Assembly (NCBI GenBank): GCA_009746045.1
Contig: RPFO01000076.1
Coordinates: 1,114,114 to 1,178,113 of the forward strand
DNA length: 64,000 nucleotides
Direction of reading: 5' to 3'
Origin: Mesostigma viride
Taxonomy: Eukaryota > Streptophyta > Mesostigmatophyceae > Mesostigmatales > Mesostigmataceae
The notes beneath the pieces are model-generated. The model was not told the DNA's origin. It ran no database searches and saw only the letters and a program-made list of their open reading frames with translations. Positions 50,286 through 59,900 of the stretch are shown here, piece by piece (positions within the stretch are counted from its first letter, which is position 1; each line of letters starts with the position of its first letter). A program made the position numbers and the translations under genes.

Positions 50286-53200
50286 TCACGAAGACAGCGA
50301 TCGTACCAAGACAAGGGCAGCGGTGACCGCAGTCAAGCTGCGGGAGGTAAACTGCGCAGCGGTGCACACTGGACAAAACCAATCCCCCTCCGGAATGCTG
50401 GTGACCACGGGCTGCAAGCACTGCATGTGCCAACCACAGTTACACTGATCACACAATAACATGGACTCCGCCTGATCGACCCGGTGACAAACCTGACACT
50501 GGGCGTCCTTGACTCGGCGAGATGTGTGCGGTTGGAGGTCGTGGACCAAATTGGGCAGTGAGCAGGGACTGAGATTGCTGAGGTTGTCTGTCGTACGGCT
50601 CCCGTCGGCGCCCTCCAAAATTGCCACTCCCGATGGTTTGATAGCCACAATGCGCAAAATGGTGGGCCCCGCCTCCACATCCAAAGTGTGCTTCAGCTGA
50701 GTGCGCAGGAAAACATACTGCCCTGGCCTAAACCGCAGCTGGCGAGCCATGTATGCGCCCCCCCGGCGCTGAGCGTAACGCAGGGAGTCCCTGTGCTGAG
50801 CAATGAACAAGTTGTTCATCGCGATGGGCATGACCTTCTTAAAAGTCTCTGCCCTGGCCAGCACCTCAACCAAAAATTGCTGAGCGTTGTCGAAGGCCAT
50901 GGGTTCGGGGTGCGCAACCTGTGCCTCCGTAGGCAAAAGAGGATTACGCCCGAACAGAAGGAAATACGGGGAGAAGGTAGCGAGAGACTCCTGGGGAGAC
51001 ATGCGATAACCCATGGCAATCCATGCCAACTCGCGATCCCACCTGGCCGACTCCGGCACCTGCAGGCTCCACTTGCGCAGCGCCTGCTTGACGGTCTGCA
51101 CCAATCTCTCAGCCAAACCATTGGCCTGAGGATGCTCCCGAGAAGTGCGACGGTGATCAATAAGACATCCATCCAGCAACTCCTGGAACTCACCCCTGAA
51201 CTCACCACCCTGGTCCGTGACTACCTCCGCGGGAGCCCCAAACCTGGTGATGATGTCTGCAAAATGCTTCGCTGTGGTAGCGGCATGCTTGTCAGCAATG
51301 GGGATCAACTCAACCCATTTGCTAAAGCTCTCCACGCATACCATGACATAGAGGTTGCCGTCAGGGCTCTCCTGAAACGGCCCGCACAGATCGACGTGCC
51401 AGCGATAAAACAAGCCCTTGATGGGAAGCGACATCAGCTCCTTGGCACCATGATCTGCGCTAAAGTTAGCCTTGGTTCGAGCACACGGGACACAGCTGGC
51501 CACTACCTGGGCCACTGTGTGTCGCATGTTATTCCACCAATAGCTGGTCCGTACGAGGCTGAGCGTGCGATTGCCACCCAAGTGACCATACCGCTCGTGG
51601 TACGCCTGCACTATAGCAACGCGCTTGTCAGGCGGTGGGACGACCACCCTACGCTTGCCCAACAGCTTGTACAAAACCCCATCTTCCCAACCATAGGTTG
51701 CAGCCCTGTGCTGCACCCTGTTCAACTCCGTCGCCTTCTGAGCAGGAGTCCAATCGACTGGAGTAGGAGTCAAGACAGCACCCTGCACTTGCTCCAAAAC
51801 TCGACCATCTAGCCAGATATCAGCGGTGTAGCAATCAGCAAGAGAGCTACGCGCTAAGAGAGCCTGCACAGCGATCAGCTGCTGCAGAGAAGGATCAATG
51901 TCAAAGGACAGAGACCTACCCTCTTCCATAGCGCACACAGCTTTGGATGGCGTGAATGGCGACGGCCGCACCGGGTCGTCGCTGATGCCGAAGTCCGCCA
52001 CAGAGTACTCGACACTGCGCCACCACGCCTCCTCCTCATCGTCGGCCGCATACCCAGCAGCGTTCACAAAGACCACAGAACCCGACGAGCCCTCGGCACC
52101 CATGGCCCGGGCTCCAGTGTGGTCAACAGTGGTAGGCATGGCGTATCGGGATAGCACATCGGCGTTGACATGGTCCTTGCCGGCCCGATGCACAATGGTC
52201 ATGTGGTACTCCTGGATAATCATGGCCCATCGGGCGAGCTTACCCGTCAGGTTGGTGTTGGTCATTAGCCACTGAAGCGGCTGGTGGTCTGTCACCAGAG
52301 TAAACACGCGCCCAACTAAATACGGGCGAAAGTGCTTGATGGCCCACACCACAGCCAGTGCCTCCCCCTCATAGGAAGAATACCGGCTCTCCGCTGGGTT
52401 GTTGCTGCGACTAGCATAAGCAATAACGTGCTCGCGCCCATCACCATCCTTTTGCGCCAAGACCGCACCCAGTCCTACCTTGGACCAGTCGGTATATAAC
52501 ACAAACGGCAAAGCATAGTCAGGGGCGCGCAGAATCGGGGCCGACGTGAGCTCCTGCTTGATTGTCTCGATGGCGCGTTGCTGTGCGGGACCCCACGCCC
52601 ACACGCACCCCTTCTTGAGTAACTCGGTCAAGGGCTTCACCTTGCTGCTGAAGTTCTCAATGTAACCTCGGTAATAGCCAGCCAAACCCAAATACGCCCG
52701 CACCCCTGAGACATCCGTGGGTACGGCGGCCTGCACAATGGATTCGACCTTGGCGGCATCAGGCGTCCGGCCACCCGGCACAATCTGATGACCAAGGAAT
52801 GAGAGGGTCCGCTGGGCGAACTTGCACTTCTCAGGGTGCAGCCGCATATTATGCTCCTCGAGAGCCAAGCGAACCTGCTCCAAGTGCGCCAGGTGCTCCT
52901 CAAATGTCGCGCTAAAGACGATTACATCATCAATGTAACAAGCGGCGAAAGGAAGACCTGCAAGCACTTTGTCCATAGCTCGTTGGAAAACAGCACTAGC
53001 GTTGCGGTGCCCAAAGGGCATGCGCACCCACTCATACAAATTGCCGCCCCCCCAGAATGCAAGCTTCCGCTGATCCTCCGGCGCAACTGCGATCTGATGA
53101 AAGCCGCTACGCAGGTCCAGCGAGGACACAAACTTCACATGAGGAGATATCTTATCCAGGACATCATCCACACGTGGCATGGGGTAACGGTCCACGGGTG

Positions 53201-56200
53201 TGTGTGCATTCAGCAACCGCAGATCGGTGGCCATGCGCATACCCGTCCATGCCCCGGTGATAGCGTCCTTCTTGGGCGCAACGACAACGGCAGCGGCATA
53301 GCTGGAGGAAGATTGCCTGATGATACCGGCATCCTCTAACTCCTTGCATTGCTCGGCTACAAAATCCAACTCGGCCTGACTCAGGCGATGCTGGCGTCGG
53401 AACAAAGGGGTGTCAGTGTCCAATGGAACACGCATGGTCCCACCATTGAAACACCCCAGTTCATCACTTGTGAAAGCGAAGGCCCCCCTTGCAGTGCCTA
53501 GCCACTTTAGCATGGCTGAGCGCTGCGCATCAGAAAGGTGTTCGCCAATAGCCCAGGGGTGCGTATCCGCGGGATCACCCACAGCTACCGCATGTGCCTC
53601 AAGATGCGGCGCCCTAGCCGCATCGTCGTGGAACAAGGAAAAGGCTGCCACGCCTGGTGTGACACCCACCGCCGGAGCCTCGCGTGCCGCACGGTGTATT
53701 ACCCGATGCAGCGTGGGCTCGCCGGCCAGCACGGTGCTGGTCAGCAGGGCGGTCATGAGAATGATAGTCCACACCTGTCGCAGACGCCACCCCCATGCTG
53801 ATGAAGTCCCCGTCGCTGCAGGGCGCTTCAGTTTGGCTGCGCGCGCCTCAACCTGCTGAGGCGGATTGGCTGGGGACGCCCCCCCAGACTGGCGCACGGC
53901 AACCGATGCAAGCAGCACATACCCGACCTGCAACACCGACATAGCCTGGCCTATCAAAGACCAGCGCTCACTCTCGAGCACGCCCGGCAGCGCCGAGGCC
54001 CCGACATGAAAACCCATGCTGGCCTCACGAAATTCTGCGGGTGGCTGCACCAACAGACCGGTGGTAGTGTCCCAAACGAGACCCTTACCCCGATCACGGT
54101 ATGCTGTCGACCCTTGGTAACTGACCAGGGTCGGCAGTGCACACATGGGGCTCCCGACCCGGTTGACGCGTGCATACGGTGGGCGATCCTCGCTATCCAC
54201 CTTCTGCGTGACTAGGTGGGAAGGCAATGCTACCTCCGCAGACACACTCGGATGCTGCCTTGCTACGGCCCCCAAGACCGCCTGCACATCGGTCGCACAC
54301 GCCACGTTGGTCCAATAGGCACGCAAACGATGCGTGAGCCCACCCAGCCCTGCGTTGTCACACACGATGGGCTCCCCCAGGAGTGCCACGATTGTAGCCC
54401 AGTCCTCCCGCACCGCCTGATGTGGGCTGTCACCCGCCACAACGTTCTCAAACAGATACGCAGGCGGATGGGGCTGACGCGACTGCAACAGTCCCACCAC
54501 ACGCAACAGTTCCCAGAACAGCGCGCTACGCGGATCGGCTAGCCCCCGCCCTTGCCCTGCCTGGCTCAGGCCCTGGCACTCCCAACCCGCAATTACCAAG
54601 TCGATGGCATGATGCCTGCGCAACAACTGCTGCACCTGCACCTCACCGATGGCTCGGATATCTTGAGGACATTCCCCAAACGGGTCACGCCATGCTGATG
54701 GCGGAAACTGCGCGGGATACTCTCGCGACAACACGCCACAGTGACTGAAGTACACCTGACGCGCCTTGTGCGATGGCTCTACCGCGATGAGTTTACGGCA
54801 CACGCCGCCTGCGGCCAAAAAGCCTGCAATGCCCCCTCCGATCCCCGCAAACAGTTCCAACACTACCGCACCCTTGGCAAAATCAGGGGCCTGCGGTAAG
54901 ATTGCAGCAGAAAAATTACCTTGGGCCTCCGAGACACCCGGTTGCAGCAAAGTGAGGCCATGGCTGGCCATCTGAGGAATGGTGATGACGGCTTCAGTTA
55001 CCCGCTTGCGCATAGCCAGCTGCCGCGTGGACGTCACAGCATCCAGCGACCACTGCGTGCGCATCTTGGCAATGCTCGCCGTTGGCTGGGGCAGCACCGT
55101 CCGATGCTTGTCCCACGCCGATGAGCCCGCCGCCCGTACCTCCACCATGCTGACCTCCACCACGCCCGCAGCCGCGGAAGGGTTGAGGCGTGCAGCCCCG
55201 GCTGAAGAACTGAAGCATGAGACCGGCACGCTGGCCCGCTTCAGGCCAGCCCCATCCCAATCAGGGATGTAAGATGCCTCCTCCGCCCTATAGTCCACCT
55301 GAACCATGGCGCGAGCAAGGACATCCACCCCGAGTAGTGCGGAATATCCACACTTGTTGACCACCAGCGCATACGCGGACACGGTGGTCATGCTAGAGGC
55401 GCGCAACGGATTGAAAATCACGTTGACTTTAACCGCCGTCATAGCGTACGGCTTACTAGCCGGACCCTGCCAACCTGACACAGACACGGGGCTTTCCACT
55501 AAGCCACCGTTCTCGTAGGTCAGGTTCAGCATGGTGGCCAAGTCCGTGCTGATGACTAGCGGCTGAGCACCGCTATCAAGCTTGACTGCGCCAACCAACG
55601 GACATGTCACCATGTCGCTCCATACATCTCCACAGGCTCCAACTGCTTGGAACGCCATGGACGGCTCACCATTGGGGTATGGAACCACCGTGGGAACCTG
55701 GGGGACTGCACTAGTGCGCTGCTGGCTACTTGTGCTGACCACTCCCGCTTGCACCACGGGCACTGCGGCTTCTACCGGCTGGCGCCCGTAGGTGACGGAC
55801 TCAGAATTGCGCAAGGTGCGCACATCATGCCCATCTGCGAACAACTGGATCTCGGACACAACCGACCCCAGCCACTCAACCCCCTTCTGCCCGAAGGTGT
55901 CGACCACCTGCCGTGCTGAAAACATGGGTACGTCCACAATGAACGGCATTGGGTACACAGGCGCCAATCGCCTACGCTGCTCCAGCCCAGCAGGGTTCGC
56001 ATGCTCAAAAGCAGATTGCACCCCAGCCAGCGGCATGGAAAAGGACGCGGGCAACTGCCCGGCAGGCAACATGGGTGCCTGCTGAAAAGAAAGCGGGCTG
56101 CGTGCCTGCTTGCCTTTGGTAGCCTCCGCAGCGTTGATCTCGACGTCACCCGGCATGGGCGCCCAGAATGGGTCCTCCCGGTACACCGTCTCGAATTGGT

Positions 56201-56324
56201 TGGGGGGCGCCGTCGCCTCCTCACCATGCTTGATGGCAGCCACCTGGGCTTCCATCGAGTCGGTCTTGCCCGCCATCTCGGCGAAGTGGACCGTCTTGAT
56301 GCCCGCGGCTGGACACTTGTTCAT
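50286..56324 (-). CDS. pol: Element E Pol: protease, C5 DNA methyltransferase, RT, RNase H, integrase, PHD finger
   Basis: A 2012-residue frame. Protease: KLDSGAQPL at 248-256, ALLGVDVL 329-336. Methyltransferase 484-800. Hydrophobic helix about 851-867. RT: FVSSLDLRSGFHQI near 1065-1078, YIDD 1130-1133. RNase H: D1279, E1319/E1321, D1346. Integrase: zinc H1576, H1581, C1611, C1614; catalytic D1645, D1704, E1739. PHD 1943-1987. The first Met (56324) lies inside the Gag zinc-knuckle region. The frame is open further upstream and includes the knuckle CFLCDKDGHLSREC, so translation must enter by a -1 shift from Gag. The length is roughly 600 residues above a usual gypsy Pol, and the methyltransferase plus PHD account for most of that. 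No chromodomain seen. Confidence 0.93.
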   Translation of the reverse strand: MNKCPAAGIKTVHFAEMAGKTDSMEAQVAAIKHGEEATAPPNQFETVYREDPFWAPMPGDVEINAAEATKGKQARSPLSFQQAPMLPAGQLPASFSMPLAGVQSAFEHANPAGLEQRRRLAPVYPMPFIVDVPMFSARQVVDTFGQKGVEWLGSVVSEIQLFADGHDVRTLRNSESVTYGRQPVEAAVPVVQAGVVSTSSQQRTSAVPQVPTVVPYPNGEPSMAFQAVGACGDVWSDMVTCPLVGAVKLDSGAQPLVISTDLATMLNLTYENGGLVESPVSVSGWQGPASKPYAMTAVKVNVIFNPLRASSMTTVSAYALVVNKCGYSALLGVDVLARAMVQVDYRAEEASYIPDWDGAGLKRASVPVSCFSSSAGAARLNPSAAAGVVEVSMVEVRAAGSSAWDKHRTVLPQPTASIAKMRTQWSLDAVTSTRQLAMRKRVTEAVITIPQMASHGLTLLQPGVSEAQGNFSAAILPQAPDFAKGAVVLELFAGIGGGIAGFLAAGGVCRKLIAVEPSHKARQVYFSHCGVLSREYPAQFPPSAWRDPFGECPQDIRAIGEVQVQQLLRRHHAIDLVIAGWECQGLSQAGQGRGLADPRSALFWELLRVVGLLQSRQPHPPAYLFENVVAGDSPHQAVREDWATIVALLGEPIVCDNAGLGGLTHRLRAYWTNVACATDVQAVLGAVARQHPSVSAEVALPSHLVTQKVDSEDRPPYARVNRVGSPMCALPTLVSYQGSTAYRDRGKGLVWDTTTGLLVQPPAEFREASMGFHVGASALPGVLESERWSLIGQAMSVLQVGYVLLASVAVRQSGGASPANPPQQVEARAAKLKRPAATGTSSAWGWRLRQVWTIILMTALLTSTVLAGEPTLHRVIHRAAREAPAVGVTPGVAAFSLFHDDAARAPHLEAHAVAVGDPADTHPWAIGEHLSDAQRSAMLKWLGTARGAFAFTSDELGCFNGGTMRVPLDTDTPLFRRQHRLSQAELDFVAEQCKELEDAGIIRQSSSSYAAAVVVAPKKDAITGAWTGMRMATDLRLLNAHTPVDRYPMPRVDDVLDKISPHVKFVSSLDLRSGFHQIAVAPEDQRKLAFWGGGNLYEWVRMPFGHRNASAVFQRAMDKVLAGLPFAACYIDDVIVFSATFEEHLAHLEQVRLALEEHNMRLHPEKCKFAQRTLSFLGHQIVPGGRTPDAAKVESIVQAAVPTDVSGVRAYLGLAGYYRGYIENFSSKVKPLTELLKKGCVWAWGPAQQRAIETIKQELTSAPILRAPDYALPFVLYTDWSKVGLGAVLAQKDGDGREHVIAYASRSNNPAESRYSSYEGEALAVVWAIKHFRPYLVGRVFTLVTDHQPLQWLMTNTNLTGKLARWAMIIQEYHMTIVHRAGKDHVNADVLSRYAMPTTVDHTGARAMGAEGSSGSVVFVNAAGYAADDEEEAWWRSVEYSVADFGISDDPVRPSPFTPSKAVCAMEEGRSLSFDIDPSLQQLIAVQALLARSSLADCYTADIWLDGRVLEQVQGAVLTPTPVDWTPAQKATELNRVQHRAATYGWEDGVLYKLLGKRRVVVPPPDKRVAIVQAYHERYGHLGGNRTLSLVRTSYWWNNMRHTVAQVVASCVPCARTKANFSADHGAKELMSLPIKGLFYRWHVDLCGPFQESPDGNLYVMVCVESFSKWVELIPIADKHAATTAKHFADIITRFGAPAEVVTDQGGEFRGEFQELLDGCLIDHRRTSREHPQANGLAERLVQTVKQALRKWSLQVPESARWDRELAWIAMGYRMSPQESLATFSPYFLLFGRNPLLPTEAQVAHPEPMAFDNAQQFLVEVLARAETFKKVMPIAMNNLFIAQHRDSLRYAQRRGGAYMARQLRFRPGQYVFLRTQLKHTLDVEAGPTILRIVAIKPSGVAILEGADGSRTTDNLSNLSPCSLPNLVHDLQPHTSRRVKDAQCQVCHRVDQAESMLLCDQCNCGWHMQCLQPVVTSIPEGDWFCPVCTAAQFTSRSLTAVTAALVLVRSLSS
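50355..50504 (-). other. PHD finger at the C-terminus of element E Pol
   Basis: Eight metal ligands in C4HC3 order: C1943, C1946, C1958, C1961, H1966, C1969, C1984, C1987, with the conserved Trp two residues before the last CxxC (DWFCPVC). This is a full PHD signature. PHD fingers read the histone H3 tail (often K4 methylation state). At the end of an integrase it could guide insertion, as chromodomains do in chromoviruses. It lacks a known specificity from sequence alone. Confidence 0.88.
53925..54875 (-). other. C5 cytosine methyltransferase domain inside element E Pol
   Basis: Conserved motifs in order: motif I VLELFAGIGGG (488-498, SAM binding), an acidic AVEPS step near 514-518, DLVIAGWECQGLSQAG (motif IV, catalytic Cys583), LFENVVA (motif VI, Glu626), THRLRAYW (motif VIII, Arg666/Arg668), a target-recognition-like region about 690-770, and SLIGQAMSV (motif X, 789-797). 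The LFENVVA and HR.R..W wording is closest to DNMT3/DRM-type enzymes. The residue before the catalytic Cys is Glu where Pro is nearly universal. All other key residues are kept. Expected reaction: SAM-dependent 5-methylation of cytosine in DNA. Confidence 0.9.
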
Positions 56325-58132
56325 CAGGTGCCACTTCGTGTCTGCCCCATGCGGCTTCGTGCAGCGGCTTGGACACTCGCGACTAAGGTGCCCATCCTTG
56401 TCGCAAAGGAAGCAGCCCGATTTGCGCGCATCCGTCCTAGTACCCGTCTGTGAGGACGTGCCCCCCCAGCTCGCGTCGGGGCGGCAGCGTCTTTGTTGCC
56501 GCCAGCGGCGTTACCCTGGGTTGCATCATGCGATGAGGCGTTGCGAGACCCCCCTTGGTTCCTGCTAGCACCGTGGCCGCCTTGCGGGCGCGCTTGTCTT
56601 GTGGCAGACGACTCACCCGACTTGGCCTTGGTCAGCGCGTCGACCTTGGCCTGCAGCTCGGCCACCACCGTGCTTACCGAGATCCGGCCTTGCGCGTGTC
56701 GTCGCATCATGGCCCTGACCTCAATGCACAGTGACCGCAATCGCCACGGCTGGCCGTTGGGCGGCGTGGGCAGCTCCATCTCCTTGGAGCCTAGCGCTTG
56801 CAGCCATTTCTGACACGCCAGCTTTTCGGACCAGTCCTCCACTTCGCCGGCGAACTCCATGAGGCGCTCGTAAGATTGCTCCGGGGTTTCACCCTCGGCT
56901 ATCTTGAAACTGCGCCACTCACGCTCTGCCTTGATGGTCTCCACCGGGTATTCCTGGCGAAGGAGGCCCCACAGTTCCTCGGCAGGGTCGACACCATACA
57001 TGATGTTGTCATAGTCGGGCTGGCCACGCCCGTCGAAGCCGAACCACACGTCCGTGTGACGCGTGTACAGCGAGACCTCTCTCCACTGCTCCACCAGCCT
57101 AGCCACTCGCCTCAGCGTAAGGCCGTGAAAGAAAAAATGCATGTTGTTCATCACAAACTCATGCATTACAGCGCCTTGCGTAGTCATGTATTGCAGATCA
57201 ATCCATGACTTGTACGCGTTGTAGGCCTGCGCCAGCGTGGCCAGATTGCCGGTTGTGGAGAACTTCTCGCGCATGTCCACCCGTGGTAGGGTGGGCATCT
57301 TCGCGCCTTCCGGTATGAGGCGCACCCTTTGCGGGTACTGCACCCCATCGGCATCCTCCGGCGGTCGCTGAGCTGCGCGTCCCTGCGCCAGCGTGCTTGG
57401 TCGTGCTGCCTCCCGTACTCGGAAAGCCAGCGGCGTGGTTATGTCCTCCATGGGCGGAATGCGCCCGATTGGCACACTTGACCACCGTGCAGTCGACCCG
57501 CCGGTCAGCGCCCCACCGCCTCGCCCAAACGGAATTGAGGCCCCGCCTGGCAGCATGCGTCCTGGTGCACCCCTGTGTGGGTCCATCGCGCGCGCCAGCC
57601 CTGCCCCGTTCTCCTCGTGCAATCCGTCTCGCGCTTGATCGAAAGGCAGGCGCCTGGGCGCCAGCGTATACTCGCCCCGTGGCTGACCATCCGCCTCACC
57701 AAGCAAGTCGTGTTGGGTTAGCGACCCAGCCAAAACCCCCGGTTCCATCGAAGCCCTTCCCGCCGCATTACCTGAGGTTGGCGGCTGGTCCCGCTCCCTC
57801 GGCTCCGCGGCAACACCACTGGGGCCCGGCATCGATGCCTGCCCGTCCCATGGTGTGGACTGCAGATGACGACCCTCTACGGCCACCAATCTGTCGGTCA
57901 CTTCCCGCATCTGCAGCGCCAATTGCTGCTGCAACTGTTGCGACTGTTGCTGCATCTGCGCTTGCATCTGCGCGAACAGCGCCACCATACTCAGCGGCGC
58001 TTCTTGGTCGCGACTCTCACCCACTGCGGGTACGGCGGGAGGAATCCCGCCATTCGACCCCGGAGCGGACGTGTCGGCATCTGCTCTATTTGCATCTGCC
58101 ATGGCTCGAGTCTGCGCTCGCGTCAGTGGCAT
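56324..58132 (-). CDS. gag: Element E Gag
   Basis: The first ATG in the frame is at 58132 (MPLTRAQTRAMADANRAD). A TTG-led extension to 58159 is unlikely. Residues 50-95 form a Gln-rich coiled coil (LFAQMQAQMQQQSQQLQQQL). Residues about 270-490 resemble a Ty3-type Gag core (AYNAYKSWIDLQYM, FFFHGLTLRRVARLVEQW, EREWRSFKIAEGETPEQSYERLMEFAGEVEDW). The Gag frame has no zinc knuckle. The knuckle is in the -1 frame just after a 7-G run at 56461-56467. Without a shift, Gag ends about 45 codons later in out-of-register sequence. Confidence 0.85.
   Translation of the reverse strand: MPLTRAQTRAMADANRADADTSAPGSNGGIPPAVPAVGESRDQEAPLSMVALFAQMQAQMQQQSQQLQQQLALQMREVTDRLVAVEGRHLQSTPWDGQASMPGPSGVAAEPRERDQPPTSGNAAGRASMEPGVLAGSLTQHDLLGEADGQPRGEYTLAPRRLPFDQARDGLHEENGAGLARAMDPHRGAPGRMLPGGASIPFGRGGGALTGGSTARWSSVPIGRIPPMEDITTPLAFRVREAARPSTLAQGRAAQRPPEDADGVQYPQRVRLIPEGAKMPTLPRVDMREKFSTTGNLATLAQAYNAYKSWIDLQYMTTQGAVMHEFVMNNMHFFFHGLTLRRVARLVEQWREVSLYTRHTDVWFGFDGRGQPDYDNIMYGVDPAEELWGLLRQEYPVETIKAEREWRSFKIAEGETPEQSYERLMEFAGEVEDWSEKLACQKWLQALGSKEMELPTPPNGQPWRLRSLCIEVRAMMRRHAQGRISVSTVVAELQAKVDALTKAKSGESSATRQARPQGGHGASRNQGGSRNASSHDATQGNAAGGNKDAAAPTRAGGARPHRRVLGRMRANRAASFATRMGTLVASVQAAARSRMGQTRSGT
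56461..56467 (-). promoter_or_regulatory. 7-G homopolymer, candidate -1 frameshift site of element E
   Basis: On the minus strand the Gag codons GGG GGG G precede the point where reading must drop back one base to enter the knuckle-protease-Pol frame. A slippery G run could do this in translation. A missing G in the assembly would look the same. Confidence 0.6.
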
Positions 58133-58427
58133 GCACCAGCTGACCGATGGGCAAAACAAGAACCAACAAGCCTAGGTTTCGCTGAGAAGAAGCAACAACC
58201 AAAGGCTTTATAACAGGTGTCAAGGATAACGACTCGACTAGCCTGCCAGAAAAAGACAAGAGCCAGCAAATTCTGGCTAGTTCTATTTTCTTAAAATCTG
58301 TCTCAAGACACTTCCTTTACAAACTGTCAGCCAGGCCGTTCCCTGTACTGCTGATGGTTGCTAAACACTAAAGCCAACGTCTTGGCTTCGAACAGAAGGA
58401 AGCAGACTACCGGGTAGTCTCTTCGAG
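58133..58427 (-). other. Element E leader between 5' LTR and gag
   Basis: No gene. Directly inside the LTR (minus strand) the sequence is CTCGAAGAGACTACCC. It lacks a TGG start, so the tRNA primer cannot be named. A near-palindrome AGACTACC/GGTAGTCT follows at 58403-58420. Confidence 0.5.
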
Positions 58428-59566
58428 TAAAGAAAGGAGGGCTCTCAGCCGAGGACAAGGAACTGTCCCTCGTGCCTGATAACCACCTTATTGCCTCCCC
58501 TGCTATAGAATAATGCTTTCAAAACACATACTTTGCACAGTCTGATGATGAAGCCGCACATGCGGAGTTTATTGAGAAAGTTAATACAATTACAACACGT
58601 TGATAGTCTCAATATCGATGCACTCCATGCTCACGAGCCCGCAGTTAGGCAGCGCTCCATGACATGCTACCGGCCTTGCTCCCAAGGAAAGGGAGAAACA
58701 CGAAGGCCACTAACGAGAGACTCGAAGAGACTACACGCTGCGTGAGAGTCCTCTTCGACTATGAACCAAACCATTCGTCATGCCACACGCATGACACACG
58801 CCACACTTGTCAGTCCAGCCAGGAATGCCAAAACTATCTTGCTGCCTGAACCATGCGAATAGAAACCGCATTCCAGTTGCCGTCCTGGCTTTCTACCACA
58901 CATGCCAACAAAAGCAGGAAGGCATCCCGACAAATCTAAATTGCTACCCTGTTGCCGATCTCATCTCCTAGAGGCTCCGGCATTTCTGTCCCTGGGAATG
59001 TCCGACATTGAGTCACGTCCAGCAAGGTCGAAGCATAATATCCTTCAGACAATCTGCACGCTCACACCTTGCGTGTGAGTGGCCCAGCAAACATTGCGTC
59101 TAATCGTTCCTTTCTAGAAGAAATCCCTTTTTAGGGCTGCCAGCGATTTCGCATTCATTCCAGCGATCTGGCTCCGCACCGCAAATTGTCCTTTTCCATT
59201 TTCTGTCCAGTCCTCATAACGTTGACCCGCTATTCTACACCACAAAGACACCTGGCCTGTCAATAGCCTCGGCGCTGTTGAAGTCCAGCAGTCCAGCTTC
59301 AGCTCCAGCTGTCCACTAACACGCGTATGATCCTCTCGACGCTGCACACTTGTGCTGCCGTCCGCTCAAGTCAGTGCTGCGCGCCCAGCTGTGCCTGGCC
59401 CGGCGCGCGTGCACGTACACTTTCGTCCGCTCTTATGCTGCAAGTGCTAGTGTCCCCCCCCGGTCACTAGCCTTTGTCGAAAATGCGTATAAGACAAATT
59501 CCTTGCGCACGTCACCGGTCTTGTGCATAGTGGGCGCCCGGATGACATAGCGCGCGTCCGTGACAG
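58428..59566 (-). repeat. 5' LTR of element E
   Basis: Matches the left LTR with one extra C in a C-run at 59454-59461 and one G/T change near 59489. Transcription is expected to run leftward from here. Confidence 0.9.
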
Positions 59567-59900
59567 ACTGTGCTCGCCATCACCTTGCAACAGTTGTAAG
59601 TACATGCAACTGGCGAGCGGGGTTGCTGGTGCTCTTTTCTTTCCTGCGAGCTGTCTTGGTTCTTCTGCGTTGTGCATTGTTTCTCGATGCATGTAGGAGC
59701 GCGCATATAAGCGGGCTTGCTTTCTTTGGGTCAGGTCCCGATGGTGCGTTGTCAATCGAGGGAGCCCATCATAATTATTTTTATTATTTTTATTTTTTAT
59801 TTTGAAGCAGGCGTGCTTGCTGGGTATGGTTATATGCTTGTGGTTATATACTTCATACTTATGGCTATATACTTTATAGTATTGTTCGCTGCCGAGCAGC
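59567..59900. other. Spacer right of element E, no gene seen
   Basis: Nothing beyond an AT-rich T-tract region (59770-59805) and TATA-rich repeats near 59830-59880. Confidence 0.5.

Larger units (their letters stand above)
48979..59566 (-). mobile_element. Element E: gypsy-type element encoding a DNA methyltransferase and PHD finger
   Basis: E is a 10.6-kb LTR retrotransposon on the minus strand. The LTRs (about 1138 bp) differ by one substitution and one homopolymer C, so it is very young. Gag is followed, in the -1 frame, by a 2012-codon uninterrupted Pol with protease, C5-methyltransferase, RT, RNase H, integrase and PHD finger. No 5-bp target duplication was found. Instead, the left LTR is bordered on both sides by a 143-bp direct repeat. 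Confidence 0.9.

Noticed and set aside
50688-51812. 374-codon plus-strand frame and several others opposite element E Pol
   Set aside because: They are antisense shadows of the GC-rich Pol frame and have no domain.
53925-54875. Bacterial restriction-modification methyltransferase or contaminating bacterial DNA
   Set aside because: The domain is in frame between retroviral-type protease and RT in an element with LTRs, so it belongs to the retrotransposon.
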